64,000 nucleotides of DNA. It comes from Streptomyces sp. ISL-36. GTDB lineage: Bacteria > Actinomycetota > Actinomycetes > Streptomycetales > Streptomycetaceae. Both the position numbers and the translations under genes were made by a program. Under the pieces are notes generated by a model. That model did not search any database and was not told the origin of the DNA. It worked only from the letters and a program-made list of their open reading frames with translations. Position 1 is the first letter of the stretch; each line of letters begins with the position of its first letter. This document shows, piece by piece, positions 8,207 to 16,651 of this stretch. Location of the stretch: positions 16,132 to 80,131 of the forward strand of contig NZ_JAGGOS010000113.1 in NCBI RefSeq assembly GCF_018614205.1. Direction: 5' to 3'.

Positions 8207-9595
8207 ATGGCAGCACCTTCGGCAGCCCAGCGCATCGTCATCGAGAACTGTGCGATCGCGACCGTAGACGCCAACGACACCGAGTACGCCTCCGGGTACC
8301 TGGTCGTCGCCGGCAACAAGATCGAGTCCATCGGCGCCGGCAAGGCGCCCGAGGGCCTGGAGAACGTGGTCCGCAGGATCGACGCCACCGGTCATCTGGT
8401 GACGCCCGGTCTGATCAACACGCACCACCACTTCTATCAGTGGATCACCCGGGGCCTGGCCACCGACCACAACCTCTTCAACTGGCTGGTCGCGCTCTAC
8501 CCGACCTGGGCCCGTATCGACGAGTCGATGGTCCGCGTCGCCGCCCAGGGTTCGCTGGCCATGATGGCCCGCGGCGGTGTCACCACCGCCATGGACCACC
8601 ACTACGTCTACCCGAAGAACTCCGGCGACCTGTCGGGCGCCATCATCGGCGCCGCCTCCGACATGGGCGTTCGCTTCACCCTCGCCCGCGGTTCGATGGA
8701 CAGGAGCGAGAAGGACGGCTTCCTTCCGCCGGACTTCGCCGTCGAGACCACCGAGGGCGCGCTCGCCGCGACCGAGGAGACGGTGAAGAAGTTCCACGAC
8801 GCCTCCTTCGACGCGATGACCCAGGTCGCCGTCGCCCCCTGCTCCCCGTTCTCCGTCTCCACCGAGCTGCTCAAGCAGGGTGCCGAACTCGCCCGCCGCC
8901 TCGGCGTGCGGATGCACACCCACGGCTCGGAGACCGTGGAGGAGGAGAAGTTCTGCCACGAGCTCTTCGGCATGGGCCCGACCGACTACTTCGAGTCCAC
9001 CGGCTTCCTCGGCCAGGACGTGTGGATGGCGCACTGCGTCCACATGAACGACTCCGACATCGCCGCCTTCGCCCGTACGAAGACCGGTGTCGCGCACTGC
9101 CCCTCCTCCAACGCGCGTCTTGCCGCCGGCATCGCCCGGGTCCCCGACATGCTCAAGGCGGGCGTCCCGGTCGGCCTCGGTGTCGACGGCACCGCCTCCA
9201 ACGAGTCGGGCGAGCTCCACACCGAACTGCGCAACGCGCTTCTCATCAACCGGCTCGGTGCCCACCGTGAGGGCGCGCTCAACGCCCGCCAGGCGCTGCG
9301 CCTCGGTACGTACGGTGGCGCCGAGGTCCTCGGCCGCGCCGACTCGATCGGTTCGCTGGAGGCCGGCAAGCTGGCCGACTTCGTCCTCTGGAAGATCGAC
9401 GGCCTCGGCCACTCCTCGATCGCCGACCCGGTGACCGCGATCGTCTTCGGCGCCGCCGCCCCGGTGACGGCCTCGTTCGTCAACGGCAAGCAGATCGTCG
9501 AGAACAACCGCCTGCTGTTCGCGGACGAAGAGGCGATCGCCCGCGACGCACGCGCGGAGGCCCAGCGCCTGGCCCGGATCACGGCCCAGGGCTGA
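8207..9595 (+). CDS. 8-oxoguanine deaminase (amidohydrolase)
   Basis: This 462-residue metal-dependent amidohydrolase of the TrzA/AtzB type has metal-binding NTHHHFYQW, histidine motifs MDHHYVYP and MHTHGSETVEEE, and the aspartate motif GLGVDGTASNESG. Streptomyces homologues in this setting are annotated as 8-oxoguanine deaminase, which makes urate directly from 8-oxoguanine. Guanine deaminase or another aminohydrolase is possible. The context favours feeding urate to the adjacent uricase. GAAGGAA precedes the ATG. Confidence 0.82.
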   Translation: MAAPSAAQRIVIENCAIATVDANDTEYASGYLVVAGNKIESIGAGKAPEGLENVVRRIDATGHLVTPGLINTHHHFYQWITRGLATDHNLFNWLVALYPTWARIDESMVRVAAQGSLAMMARGGVTTAMDHHYVYPKNSGDLSGAIIGAASDMGVRFTLARGSMDRSEKDGFLPPDFAVETTEGALAATEETVKKFHDASFDAMTQVAVAPCSPFSVSTELLKQGAELARRLGVRMHTHGSETVEEEKFCHELFGMGPTDYFESTGFLGQDVWMAHCVHMNDSDIAAFARTKTGVAHCPSSNARLAAGIARVPDMLKAGVPVGLGVDGTASNESGELHTELRNALLINRLGAHREGALNARQALRLGTYGGAEVLGRADSIGSLEAGKLADFVLWKIDGLGHSSIADPVTAIVFGAAAPVTASFVNGKQIVENNRLLFADEEAIARDARAEAQRLARITAQG

Positions 9596-9609
9596 CCCAC
9601 CCCAGGAGT

Positions 9610-9637
9610 CCGACCGAGGGGGACGGCCCTCGGTCGG
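9610..9637 (+). terminator. Hairpin after 8-oxoguanine deaminase
   Basis: A perfect 11-bp stem (9610-9620 with 9627-9637) with a 6-nt loop lies 15 nt past the stop. It probably ends the first urate transcript or reduces read-through to the second permease. Confidence 0.7.
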
Positions 9638-9675
9638 TCGCCACGGACCCGAGCGGGGCCCGTGGCCGGCCGGAC

Positions 9676-9747
9676 GGGGGGTGTCCGTACGAAAAGAGGT
9701 ACGGCGCCCCCCGGACGGTCGATATGTGTCCACCCTCCCCGGACACA
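9676..9747 (+). promoter_or_regulatory. Structured leader of the second permease
   Basis: The 326-bp gap before the second permease contains a compound hairpin (GGGGGG...CCGTAC with GTACGG..CCCCCC, 9676-9712). A separate 7-bp inverted repeat, TGTGTCC (9725-9731)/GGACACA (9741-9747), follows. I see no known riboswitch fold. The second repeat could be an operator and the first a further terminator or attenuator. The rest of the gap holds nothing recognisable. Confidence 0.4.
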
Positions 9748-9921
9748 CCACGCACGGCACCCCCAGGCCTACGCGACCACCCGAAGAAAGCACCGCCCCC
9801 ACGCAGCACCCCGCATTTCCTCATGAGCCGCACTCCGTGAGGCGCACCATCCGCAAGCACTTCGCACCACCTCCCTGACATCCGCGTCACCGCCGACGCG
9901 TAACCGACCGGAGGAACCGCC

Positions 9922-11373
9922 GTGGCCGCCAAGCCCAGGTTTCGCAATGATGCACACGATGCAAGCGCCGCCGACACCGAAGACCGGAAGCATCCGGTCG
10001 ACGAGACTCTGCCGCCCCTGAAGATGTTCACCAGCGGTCTGCAGCATGTAGCCGCCATGTACGCGGGCGTGGTGGCCCCGCCGTTGATCGTCGGTGCGGC
10101 CGTCGGGCTCTCCGGCACCGAACTGACCTTCCTCACCGGAGCCAGCCTCTTCACCGCCGGACTCGCCACCTTCCTCCAGACGCTCGGCGTCTGGAAGATC
10201 GGCGCCCGGCTGCCGTTCGTCAACGGTGTCACCTTCGCCGGCGTCGCACCGATGCTCGCGATCGTCGACACGACCGACGACAAGGCCGACGCCCTGCCGA
10301 TCATCTTCGGCGCGATCATCGTCGCCGGCGTACTGGGCTTCATAGCCGCGCCGTACTTCTCCAAGCTCGTCCGCTTCTTCCCGCCGGTCGTCACCGGCAC
10401 GGTGATCACGCTTATCGGCGTCTCGCTCCTTCCCGTCGCCTTCGGCTGGGCCCAGGGCCCCAATCCGACGGCCGAGGACTACGGCTCGACCACGTACCTC
10501 ACCCTCGCGGCCATCACCCTCGCGGTGGTCCTTGTCCTGCGCCGCTTCACCCGGGGCTTCCTGAAGCAGGTCGCCGTCCTGGTCGGTCTCGTCCTCGGCA
10601 CCCTCATCGCGATCCCCTTCGGCGTCACCGACTTCAGCCCGGTGACCGAGGCGTCCGTCATCGGCTTCCCGACCCCCTTCCACTTCGGCGCCCCGCAGTT
10701 CGCGCTCGCCGCGATCATCTCCATGTGCGTGGTCATGCTGGTCTCGATGACCGAGTCGACCGCCGACATGCTGGCGCTCGGCGAGATCGTCGAGCGGCCA
10801 GCCGACGAGAAGACCATCGCGGCCGGACTGCGCGCCGACACGCTCGGCTCGGCCATCAGCCCGCTCTTCAACGGCTTCATGTGCAGCGCGTTCGCCCAGA
10901 ACATCGGCCTGGTCGCGATGACCAAGATCCGCAGCCGCTTCGTCGTGGCCTGCGGCGGCGGCTTCCTGGTCCTGATGGGCCTCTCGCCGATCGCCGCCTC
11001 CCTGATCTCGGTCGTCCCGCGGCCGGTGCTCGGCGGCGCGGGCGTGGTCCTCTTCGGCTCGGTCGCGGCGAGCGGCATCCAGACCCTGGTCAAGGCCGGA
11101 CTGGAGAAGGACAACAACGTGCTGATCGTGGCGGTCTCGCTGGCCGTCGGCATCATCCCGATCACGGAGCCGGAGTTCTACCACGCCTTCCCGGAGACCG
11201 CGAAGATCATCCTGGACTCGGGCATCTCGACCGGCTGCGTCGCGGCGGTCCTGCTGAACCTGGTCTTCAACCACCTGGGCAGGCGGCACGACGACGACAC
11301 GGTCACCGCTCCCATGGAACCGGGCGAGGAGATCTCCGAGACCCGCACGGCGAAGGCGGCGCACGTCCACTGA
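9922..11373 (+). CDS. Second NCS2 xanthine/urate-type permease
   Basis: This 483-residue NCS2 transporter is clearly paralogous to the permease at 6758. Both have HPVDE(K/T)LP, LQH(I/V)AAMYAGVV and the signature, here FAQNIGLVAMTKIRSR, together with TESTADMLALGE. The GTG start has GAGGAA upstream. The long structured leader and preceding terminator suggest separate expression. The two copies may differ in substrate (for example xanthine versus urate or allantoin-related bases), but the sequence does not decide this. Confidence 0.92.
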   Translation: MAAKPRFRNDAHDASAADTEDRKHPVDETLPPLKMFTSGLQHVAAMYAGVVAPPLIVGAAVGLSGTELTFLTGASLFTAGLATFLQTLGVWKIGARLPFVNGVTFAGVAPMLAIVDTTDDKADALPIIFGAIIVAGVLGFIAAPYFSKLVRFFPPVVTGTVITLIGVSLLPVAFGWAQGPNPTAEDYGSTTYLTLAAITLAVVLVLRRFTRGFLKQVAVLVGLVLGTLIAIPFGVTDFSPVTEASVIGFPTPFHFGAPQFALAAIISMCVVMLVSMTESTADMLALGEIVERPADEKTIAAGLRADTLGSAISPLFNGFMCSAFAQNIGLVAMTKIRSRFVVACGGGFLVLMGLSPIAASLISVVPRPVLGGAGVVLFGSVAASGIQTLVKAGLEKDNNVLIVAVSLAVGIIPITEPEFYHAFPETAKIILDSGISTGCVAAVLLNLVFNHLGRRHDDDTVTAPMEPGEEISETRTAKAAHVH

Positions 11374-11396
11374 ACACATCCCGTCCGTCCGCCGAG

Positions 11397-11425
11397 CCGG
11401 CCCCCGCGCACCACGCGGGGGCCGG
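11397..11425 (+). terminator. GC-rich terminator hairpin
   Basis: A perfect 12-bp stem (11397-11408 with 11414-11425) closes a 5-nt loop just after the permease stop. The next gene begins 14 nt later on the same strand. Confidence 0.65.
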
Positions 11426-11438
11426 CCTCGCGCGCGTT

Positions 11439-12146
11439 GTGGGCCGGACCCCGCCGTCCCCCGGGCGGGGCGCGGCCGGTGGCACCGCGCCCGCCGGGAC
11501 CGGCAGCGGGCGTACGGTCGTGCTCATCAACCCCAACACCTCCGCCACCACCACGGCGATGATGACCGCCATCGCGCGGCGGACGCTGGGGCCGACGGTC
11601 CAGGTCCACGGGGTGACCGTGGCGCGCGGCCCCCGCCTGCTCATTGACCCCGCCGCCCTGCGGGCAGCGGTCCCCGAGGTGGTCGAGGCAGGCCGCCGGG
11701 CGCTGGCCGGCGGCGGCTGCACGGCTCTGCTGGTGGCCGCGTTCGGTGACCCGGGCGTGCCGGAGCTGCGGACGTTCGCCCGCGTCCCGGTCGTGGGGAT
11801 CGGGGAGGCCGCCCTCCTGGCGGCGTCCGCCGCCGGCACCCCCTTCGGCATCGCGACGACGACCCCCCTGCTCGCTGACTCCATCGCCGACCAGGTCGCC
11901 CGCCTCGGCCTCACGGAACTCTTCACCGGCCTCCGCCTGACCCAGGGCGCCCCCGAGAGACTGTCGGCCCACCCGGAGTCGCTGCGCGAGAGCCTGGCCC
12001 TCGCGGGGGAGCGCTGCGTCGTACGGGACGGGGCCCGCGCGATCGTCATCGCCGGCGGCCCTTTGGGCGAGGCGGCGGAGGCCCTTCGCCCCCGCTTCGA
12101 GGTCCCGCTGATCGCCCCGATCCCGGCGGCCTGCCACCGACTCTGA
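11439..12146 (+). CDS. Asp/Glu/hydantoin racemase family protein
   Basis: The core begins VLINPNTSATTTAMM, the hallmark N-terminus of hydantoin/allantoin racemases. The two cysteines common in this fold are in GGGCTALLVAAFGDPG (near residue 100) and, less clearly, in the C-terminal region IPAACHRL. In this position a natural role would be racemising R/S-allantoin (HpxA-like), but aspartate or other racemase activity cannot be excluded. The start is uncertain: GTG 11439 directly follows the hairpin, and GTG 11520 gives the family-typical N-terminus. The usual second catalytic cysteine motif reads IAGGPLGEA rather than a GCAG/GCT form, so activity should be questioned. Confidence 0.7.
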   Translation: MGRTPPSPGRGAAGGTAPAGTGSGRTVVLINPNTSATTTAMMTAIARRTLGPTVQVHGVTVARGPRLLIDPAALRAAVPEVVEAGRRALAGGGCTALLVAAFGDPGVPELRTFARVPVVGIGEAALLAASAAGTPFGIATTTPLLADSIADQVARLGLTELFTGLRLTQGAPERLSAHPESLRESLALAGERCVVRDGARAIVIAGGPLGEAAEALRPRFEVPLIAPIPAACHRL

Positions 12147-12154
12147 AGCTCCTG

Positions 12155-12278
12155 ACACCCGGCTCCTGACGTCCGCCTTCCGACGTCCCATCTCTGACGC
12201 CAGACGCCTGGCGCCCCACCTCCGGCGCCCGGCTCCGGACACCCGGCTCCCGACGTCCGCCTTCCGACGCCCCACCTC
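12155..12278. repeat. Direct repeat between convergent genes
   Basis: A 40-bp unit at 12155-12194 recurs at 12239-12278 with 37 of 40 positions identical. Degenerate copies of GGCTCC-GAC-type segments lie between them. The array fills the gap between the racemase stop and the stop of the convergent gene at 12288. Confidence 0.85.
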
Positions 12279-12287
12279 GTGCGCGCT

Positions 12288-12890
12288 CTACGCCGGGGCC
12301 TGGTCCGGGTGCCAGTCCGGGTGGCGGCCGCTCAGGCCGATCACCCGGTCGAGGAGCGGCGCGTCCTTCGGGACCCGGACGACCGGGCCGAAGAACCCCT
12401 CGTCGCCGGAGGAGCCGTCCGCAGGCGTCAAAAGCTCCTCGGACACCGCCAGTTCCTCCTCTCCCGCGTCGTACTCCTGGCCCGTCGCTCGGGCCAGGTC
12501 CCAGCCGTGGATCAGCAGCTCGTCGAGCGCCACCCGGCCCATGACGGCGGCCGGCAGGTCGACCCCGCCCGCCCGCGTGTCCCCCTCCCACGCACCCGGC
12601 TCCCGCCAGGCCGCCGCCAGCTCCTCCAGCGCCTTCGGCAGGGCCGTGCGCCAGTCGTCCGCCAGCACCGGCAGGGCCGAGCCGGGTGGTGTGTTCGTCG
12701 TCGGTCCGAAGTCCTTGCGGGCGGCGTCGCGGAAGGCCACGCTCAGCCCGGCCAGGTGCGCGAGCAGTTCCCGTACCGCGTAGTCGGGGCACGGGGTCGG
12801 GTCCCCGAGCCGCTCGTCGCCGATGCCCGCCGCCAGCCGTGCGACCCGCGCGGCGGCCGGGCCCAGATCGATGTGCGTCGTCTTCTCCAT
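12288..12890 (-). CDS. TIGR03086/maleylpyruvate isomerase-like metal-binding protein
   Basis: This roughly 200-residue DinB/MDMPI-fold protein opens DLGPAAARVARLAAGI and has TPCPDYAVRELLAHLAG, the N-terminal helix with metal-binding histidine (LLAH). DELLIHGWDLARATG supplies the second histidine. Actinobacterial members are thought to be mycothiol- or metal-dependent enzymes, mostly without known substrate. The start is set at MEKTTHID; an ATG 33 bp further out (12923) is possible. It lies convergent to the racemase across the direct repeats. Confidence 0.8.
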   Translation of the reverse strand: MEKTTHIDLGPAAARVARLAAGIGDERLGDPTPCPDYAVRELLAHLAGLSVAFRDAARKDFGPTTNTPPGSALPVLADDWRTALPKALEELAAAWREPGAWEGDTRAGGVDLPAAVMGRVALDELLIHGWDLARATGQEYDAGEEELAVSEELLTPADGSSGDEGFFGPVVRVPKDAPLLDRVIGLSGRHPDWHPDQAPA

Positions 12891-12968
12891 GCAGGACAGA
12901 CCGTCCGGCCCGCCGGAACTCATCGCCGGCCCGAGAAAGACGCCGAACCGCCCTCACCGCTCCGCCCC

Positions 12969-13547
12969 TCACCGCTCCGCCCCGATCCTGCGGTGGCACT
13001 CCCGGGCCAGCGCCGGATACGCCGCCGCGATCGCTTCGTACAGCCTTCTGCGCAGCAGGCGTTCGGCCTCCGCCCGGCCCGTCGAGCCGTACAGCCCGTC
13101 GAGCAGCGTCTCGTACCGGGAGAGAGCGTGCCGCAGATAGCTCACCTGCCACCGCACCAGCGCCCCGGCGGCGACTCCGCCCGGGCTGCGGGCCCCGAGC
13201 AGATGCCGGTGGCGGACCGCGCGCCGTTCCAGCTCCGCGGCGGGCAGCCGGGGCACGTCGATCGGCTCCGCGCGGATCGCCGCGAGCACCGCTCTCCGCC
13301 GGCGCTCCGCCCCCGCCTCCGCGGCCGAGGACTTCGACCCCGAGGCGGCCGCGCACTGGGCGAACTCCGGTGTCCGCTCCACCGCATCCACCCGCGCCAG
13401 CAGATAGAGCCGCACGGGCGCGATCGACCAGCGCCGTGGATCCCGGCCCTGCACATCCGGCTCGCCCAGCAGGTCACGCACCATCGCGTCGGTCCAGCCG
13501 CGCTCGCGCAGGCCGACGAGCGTCACATAGGTCGTACGGTCCGTCAT
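12969..13547 (-). CDS. Hypothetical protein
   Basis: This 192-residue, Arg/Ala-rich, mostly helical protein was not recognised. It begins MTDRTTYVTLVGLRERGWTDAMVRDLLGEPD, and the first 50 residues look like a small helical DNA-binding-type or RNA-binding-type element; 'RERGWTDAMVRDLLGEPD' resembles the HTH of some phage-type proteins. No signal peptide or membrane segment is visible. It is on the same strand as the TIGR03086 gene, 78 bp upstream. Confidence 0.7.
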   Translation of the reverse strand: MTDRTTYVTLVGLRERGWTDAMVRDLLGEPDVQGRDPRRWSIAPVRLYLLARVDAVERTPEFAQCAAASGSKSSAAEAGAERRRRAVLAAIRAEPIDVPRLPAAELERRAVRHRHLLGARSPGGVAAGALVRWQVSYLRHALSRYETLLDGLYGSTGRAEAERLLRRRLYEAIAAAYPALARECHRRIGAER

Positions 13548-13690
13548 GATCCCCCCTCGATCCAGTCACGGAGAGTGACGAATCCAGTGAAGCGCACCCC
13601 ACTGACAACGACGCCGGGCCGCCCCCTTGCCGTGCCCCGCCCGGGGTGCCATAAAGGTCTGGACCATGCCGACGGACGGAGGCATTCCCC

Positions 13691-14641
13691 GTGCAACGCC
13701 CGCTCGCCGCAATCCTCTTGACCGCCGCCGCGCTCTTTCTCGCGGCCTGCTCCACGGCCCTCGCCGAGGACACCAGCAGCCCCACCACCCCCACCGGCGT
13801 CACCGCCGCCTCCGGCAGCGCGCGCACCGTCCACGTCATGTGGAGCGCGGCCACCGACGACCGCGCCGTCACCGCCTACGAGGTCTACCAGCAGGGCCGC
13901 AAGGTGAAGGACCTCCCCGCCACGACCCTCATGACCGACATCGTGAACCTCACCCCCGCCACCCCGTACACCTTCACCGTCCGCGCCCGCGACGCCGCGG
14001 GAAACCGCTCACCGCACAGCGCCGCCGTCCCCGCCACCACCCTCACCGCCACCGCCGAGGACCGCACGCCCCCGACCACCCCCGGCTCCCTGCGCGCCGC
14101 GCCCGACGGCGGCCACGCGGCCACCCTCACCTGGACACCGGCCCGGGACGACACCGAGGTCACCGCGTACGACGTCTACCAGGCCGACACACGGGTCCAC
14201 ACCGTTCCCGGCACGGCCACCACCGCCCGCCTCACCGGCCTGCGCCCCGGCACGATCTACTCCTTCACGGTCCGCGCCCGCGACGCCGCCGAGAACTCCT
14301 CCCCGGACAGCGCCCCCGCCGACCTCACCACCGCCCGGGCCCCCGGCGCCGCCCCCGACACCGCCCCCACGGACATCGAGGCGACCGCCACGAAAGACGG
14401 GATCACCCTCAGCTGGACGCCGCCCAGGACCGGTGCCGTCGTCAGGGAGCACCAGCTCTATCTGAACGAGAAGTTCGCCACCACCATCATCTGGGGCGCC
14501 GAACCACCCCTCGGCCGCGCCACCTACACCTTCACCGTCCCCGACCCGCCGGGCACCCGCTACAGCGTCAAACTCCGTGCCAGACTGCCCGACGGGACGT
14601 GGGGTGACTTCTCCGCCCAACGGACGGTTGTTGTCATATGA
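13691..14641 (+). CDS. Lipoprotein with three fibronectin type III domains
   Basis: The signal peptide MQRPLAAILLTAAALFLAAC ends in a lipobox (LAAC, cysteine 20). Three FN3 repeats follow, at about residues 30-120, 128-217 and 227-314. Each contains a W..A.DD...T.Y.VYQ-type core and TPYTFTVRARDAAGN-like segments. FN3 arrays usually mediate binding or act as spacers in Streptomyces extracellular enzymes; here no catalytic domain is attached. GGAGG precedes the GTG start. A surface-exposed binding or scaffold role is inferred. Confidence 0.85.
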   Translation: MQRPLAAILLTAAALFLAACSTALAEDTSSPTTPTGVTAASGSARTVHVMWSAATDDRAVTAYEVYQQGRKVKDLPATTLMTDIVNLTPATPYTFTVRARDAAGNRSPHSAAVPATTLTATAEDRTPPTTPGSLRAAPDGGHAATLTWTPARDDTEVTAYDVYQADTRVHTVPGTATTARLTGLRPGTIYSFTVRARDAAENSSPDSAPADLTTARAPGAAPDTAPTDIEATATKDGITLSWTPPRTGAVVREHQLYLNEKFATTIIWGAEPPLGRATYTFTVPDPPGTRYSVKLRARLPDGTWGDFSAQRTVVVI

Positions 14642-14696
14642 CAGCGCGGCCCGCCGACCTCGGCGTCCGGATCGCGGCGGCACTACCCTGGGAAAG

Positions 14697-16595
14697 GTGG
14701 CAGGGACCGTGCTCACCAACACCGGGCTCGACGCGTTCCTCGACGGAACCCCCGAGCCCCACGACCCTTCGTACGCGCGCGCCGCCGATGCCGTGCTCGG
14801 GCTGTTGTCCTTGCGCGGGGCCGACCGGCGCAGCGGTTTGCCCGAGCCGACCGTGGGGCTCGTGCGGCGGCTGCTGGTGGAGGACGCGCCGGCCTTCGTG
14901 TACGCGACCCCCGAGGAGCTCGCGGCCTACCCGGCCGTGCTCGTGGCGCTGACCGAGCGGGTGCGGCAGGCCGGGCGGCTGAACGGGAAGCGGCAGGCGC
15001 GGATCGTGGCCGCGATCGAGGAGACCGTGCCCGACTTCGAGCGGGCGATGACGGACCCCGCCAACCTCACCTGGCAGCGCTGGTACGCCTCCCTGCTGCG
15101 CGCCGACGGCGTCGACCCCCGCGACCCCGCGGCCGTACGCGCCTGGCTCGCCGCCCACGACGGTGTGACACCGCCCGACGGGCTGCGCCGGGCCGACCTG
15201 ATGAACCGGAGCGAATTCGCGGGCATGATGCTCGCCGAGGTGCTGACCGGGGCCTACGTACGGGAGGCGGAAGCGCCCTCGCCCGCCGGGCCGCTGCTCT
15301 CCGACGGGGACGTCTCGCACGGGGTCGTCCGGGTGGCGGGCGACCTCGTCGACCGGTGGACCGCGCAGGGGCTCTCCGGGGCGCTCGCCGGGCCGTACGC
15401 GCACCTCGCACCCGGCCCGGAGGCCTTCCCTCACCTCGTCCTCGCCGACACCCTCCTCGACGAGCACCTCGACTACTACGGCGACTCCTGGACCCCGCTC
15501 CCGCCGCCTCCCATGGAGGCCCACGACCCCCAGCGGTCCGTCGAGGCCGGCGCCGATCTGCTCGCCGCCGCCGTCGAGGAGATGAAGGCCGACGAGACCG
15601 GCGGACTGTACGACGGCGAGGCCGCGCACCTGCTCTACGCGCTGTACCAGCGGGGCTCCACCGCGGAATCCGTCGCCCGCAGGGCCGCCGAGTTCGAGGA
15701 CTGGCCGGTCGATCCACGGCTGGAGGACGCGCCCGTGCTCGTACCGGCGCACGCGCCGGAGGAGTACCGCCTGCCGCCCGTCGCGGAACTGTCCCGGCTC
15801 GTCGGCTCGCCCGTCACGGAGGACGACCGGGCCCGCCTCGAACCCTCCGCGCGGGCCATGGCCGCCGCCGTCGACCGGCTCGCCGCGACCGGCATGGTCT
15901 TCCGCATCGGGGACGCCTTCGGCCTCACCCCGTGGGGTGTCGAGGTGCTCCACTACCTGCTGCGGGTCCGCGGGGTCGCGGCGCCCGCCGCCGCGGAGGC
16001 CGCCGCGTGGGACGCTCCGACGATCATCGCCGCCGCCGAGGGCTGGTCGGCCTCCGCCGCCGCGCGCGTCCTCGCCGACTGGCTCCGCGCGCGCGGCGAC
16101 AGCGCCGACGCCTGGTCCCAGCTGTTGGCGGCCCTCGGCACGGTCCACGCCGGTACGCACGACGCGGCCGCCACGCGGGCTCTCTTCGGCGCCCTGGACC
16201 CCGAGGCGGCCCCCGTCGAGGCCCTGCGCGGCGCTCTCGACGACCCGGTGATGGGCGCGTACGCGTGCGGGGTCCTGCGGGCCCGGGGCGAGCCGGCCGA
16301 CGAGACCCGTGTGCCCCTCTCCGCGCGCGCCGTGCTGGTCCTCGACCGGCTCTCCCGCCGCGCGGCCGCGCACACGGCCGAGCACACGAGCGGACGGACC
16401 GCCGGTCGGAGCGCCTTCGACACCGCCGCCGAGAGCTGGCCGGGCGGCGCCGACGCCCTCGTCGCGCAGATGGCGGCCGTCGACCCGCACGGAGCCGCCC
16501 GGACGCTGGAAGCGCTGGGCATCACCCTGCCGGTGCCGGGCGCGAGGAAGGAACGGGCACGGCGCCGTCGCCGGGTCGGGCGCCGCGCCCGCTGA
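14697..16595 (+). CDS. Large hypothetical protein (about 632 aa)
   Basis: This long Ala/Asp/Glu-rich, largely helical protein has no signal peptide or membrane segment and matches no family I recognise. Codon use strongly favours G/C in third position throughout, supporting a real gene. The C-terminus is a basic run, RKERARRRRRVGRRAR. The start is not certain: GTG 14697 and GTG 14709 are close alternatives, with GGGAAAGG overlapping the former. An upstream extension to 14577 would overlap the FN3 gene. It is 55 bp from the FN3 gene and convergent with the GDSL hydrolase. Confidence 0.75.
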   Translation: MAGTVLTNTGLDAFLDGTPEPHDPSYARAADAVLGLLSLRGADRRSGLPEPTVGLVRRLLVEDAPAFVYATPEELAAYPAVLVALTERVRQAGRLNGKRQARIVAAIEETVPDFERAMTDPANLTWQRWYASLLRADGVDPRDPAAVRAWLAAHDGVTPPDGLRRADLMNRSEFAGMMLAEVLTGAYVREAEAPSPAGPLLSDGDVSHGVVRVAGDLVDRWTAQGLSGALAGPYAHLAPGPEAFPHLVLADTLLDEHLDYYGDSWTPLPPPPMEAHDPQRSVEAGADLLAAAVEEMKADETGGLYDGEAAHLLYALYQRGSTAESVARRAAEFEDWPVDPRLEDAPVLVPAHAPEEYRLPPVAELSRLVGSPVTEDDRARLEPSARAMAAAVDRLAATGMVFRIGDAFGLTPWGVEVLHYLLRVRGVAAPAAAEAAAWDAPTIIAAAEGWSASAAARVLADWLRARGDSADAWSQLLAALGTVHAGTHDAAATRALFGALDPEAAPVEALRGALDDPVMGAYACGVLRARGEPADETRVPLSARAVLVLDRLSRRAAAHTAEHTSGRTAGRSAFDTAAESWPGGADALVAQMAAVDPHGAARTLEALGITLPVPGARKERARRRRRVGRRAR

Positions 16596-16618
16596 TCCCC
16601 GTGGGGGGCATCCGTGGG

Positions 16619-16651
16619 GGGTCAGGAAAGGGCCGTCAGGAAAGGGCCGTC
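16619..16651. repeat. Tandem repeat across the stop codon of the GDSL hydrolase gene
   Basis: A 14-bp unit, GTCAGGAAAGGGCC, occurs twice in tandem and is followed by a partial third copy. Each copy contains the TCA (reverse stop) and part of the LTALS C-terminus of the minus-strand gene, so the gene's end has been duplicated into its 3' flank. Confidence 0.8.

Noticed and set aside
6617..9802. Very long minus-strand open frame (over 1000 codons) opposite the permease and deaminase genes
   Set aside because: It is the antisense shadow of high-GC coding sequence: Arg/Gly/Asp-rich composition, no motif, and it crosses two clear plus-strand genes.
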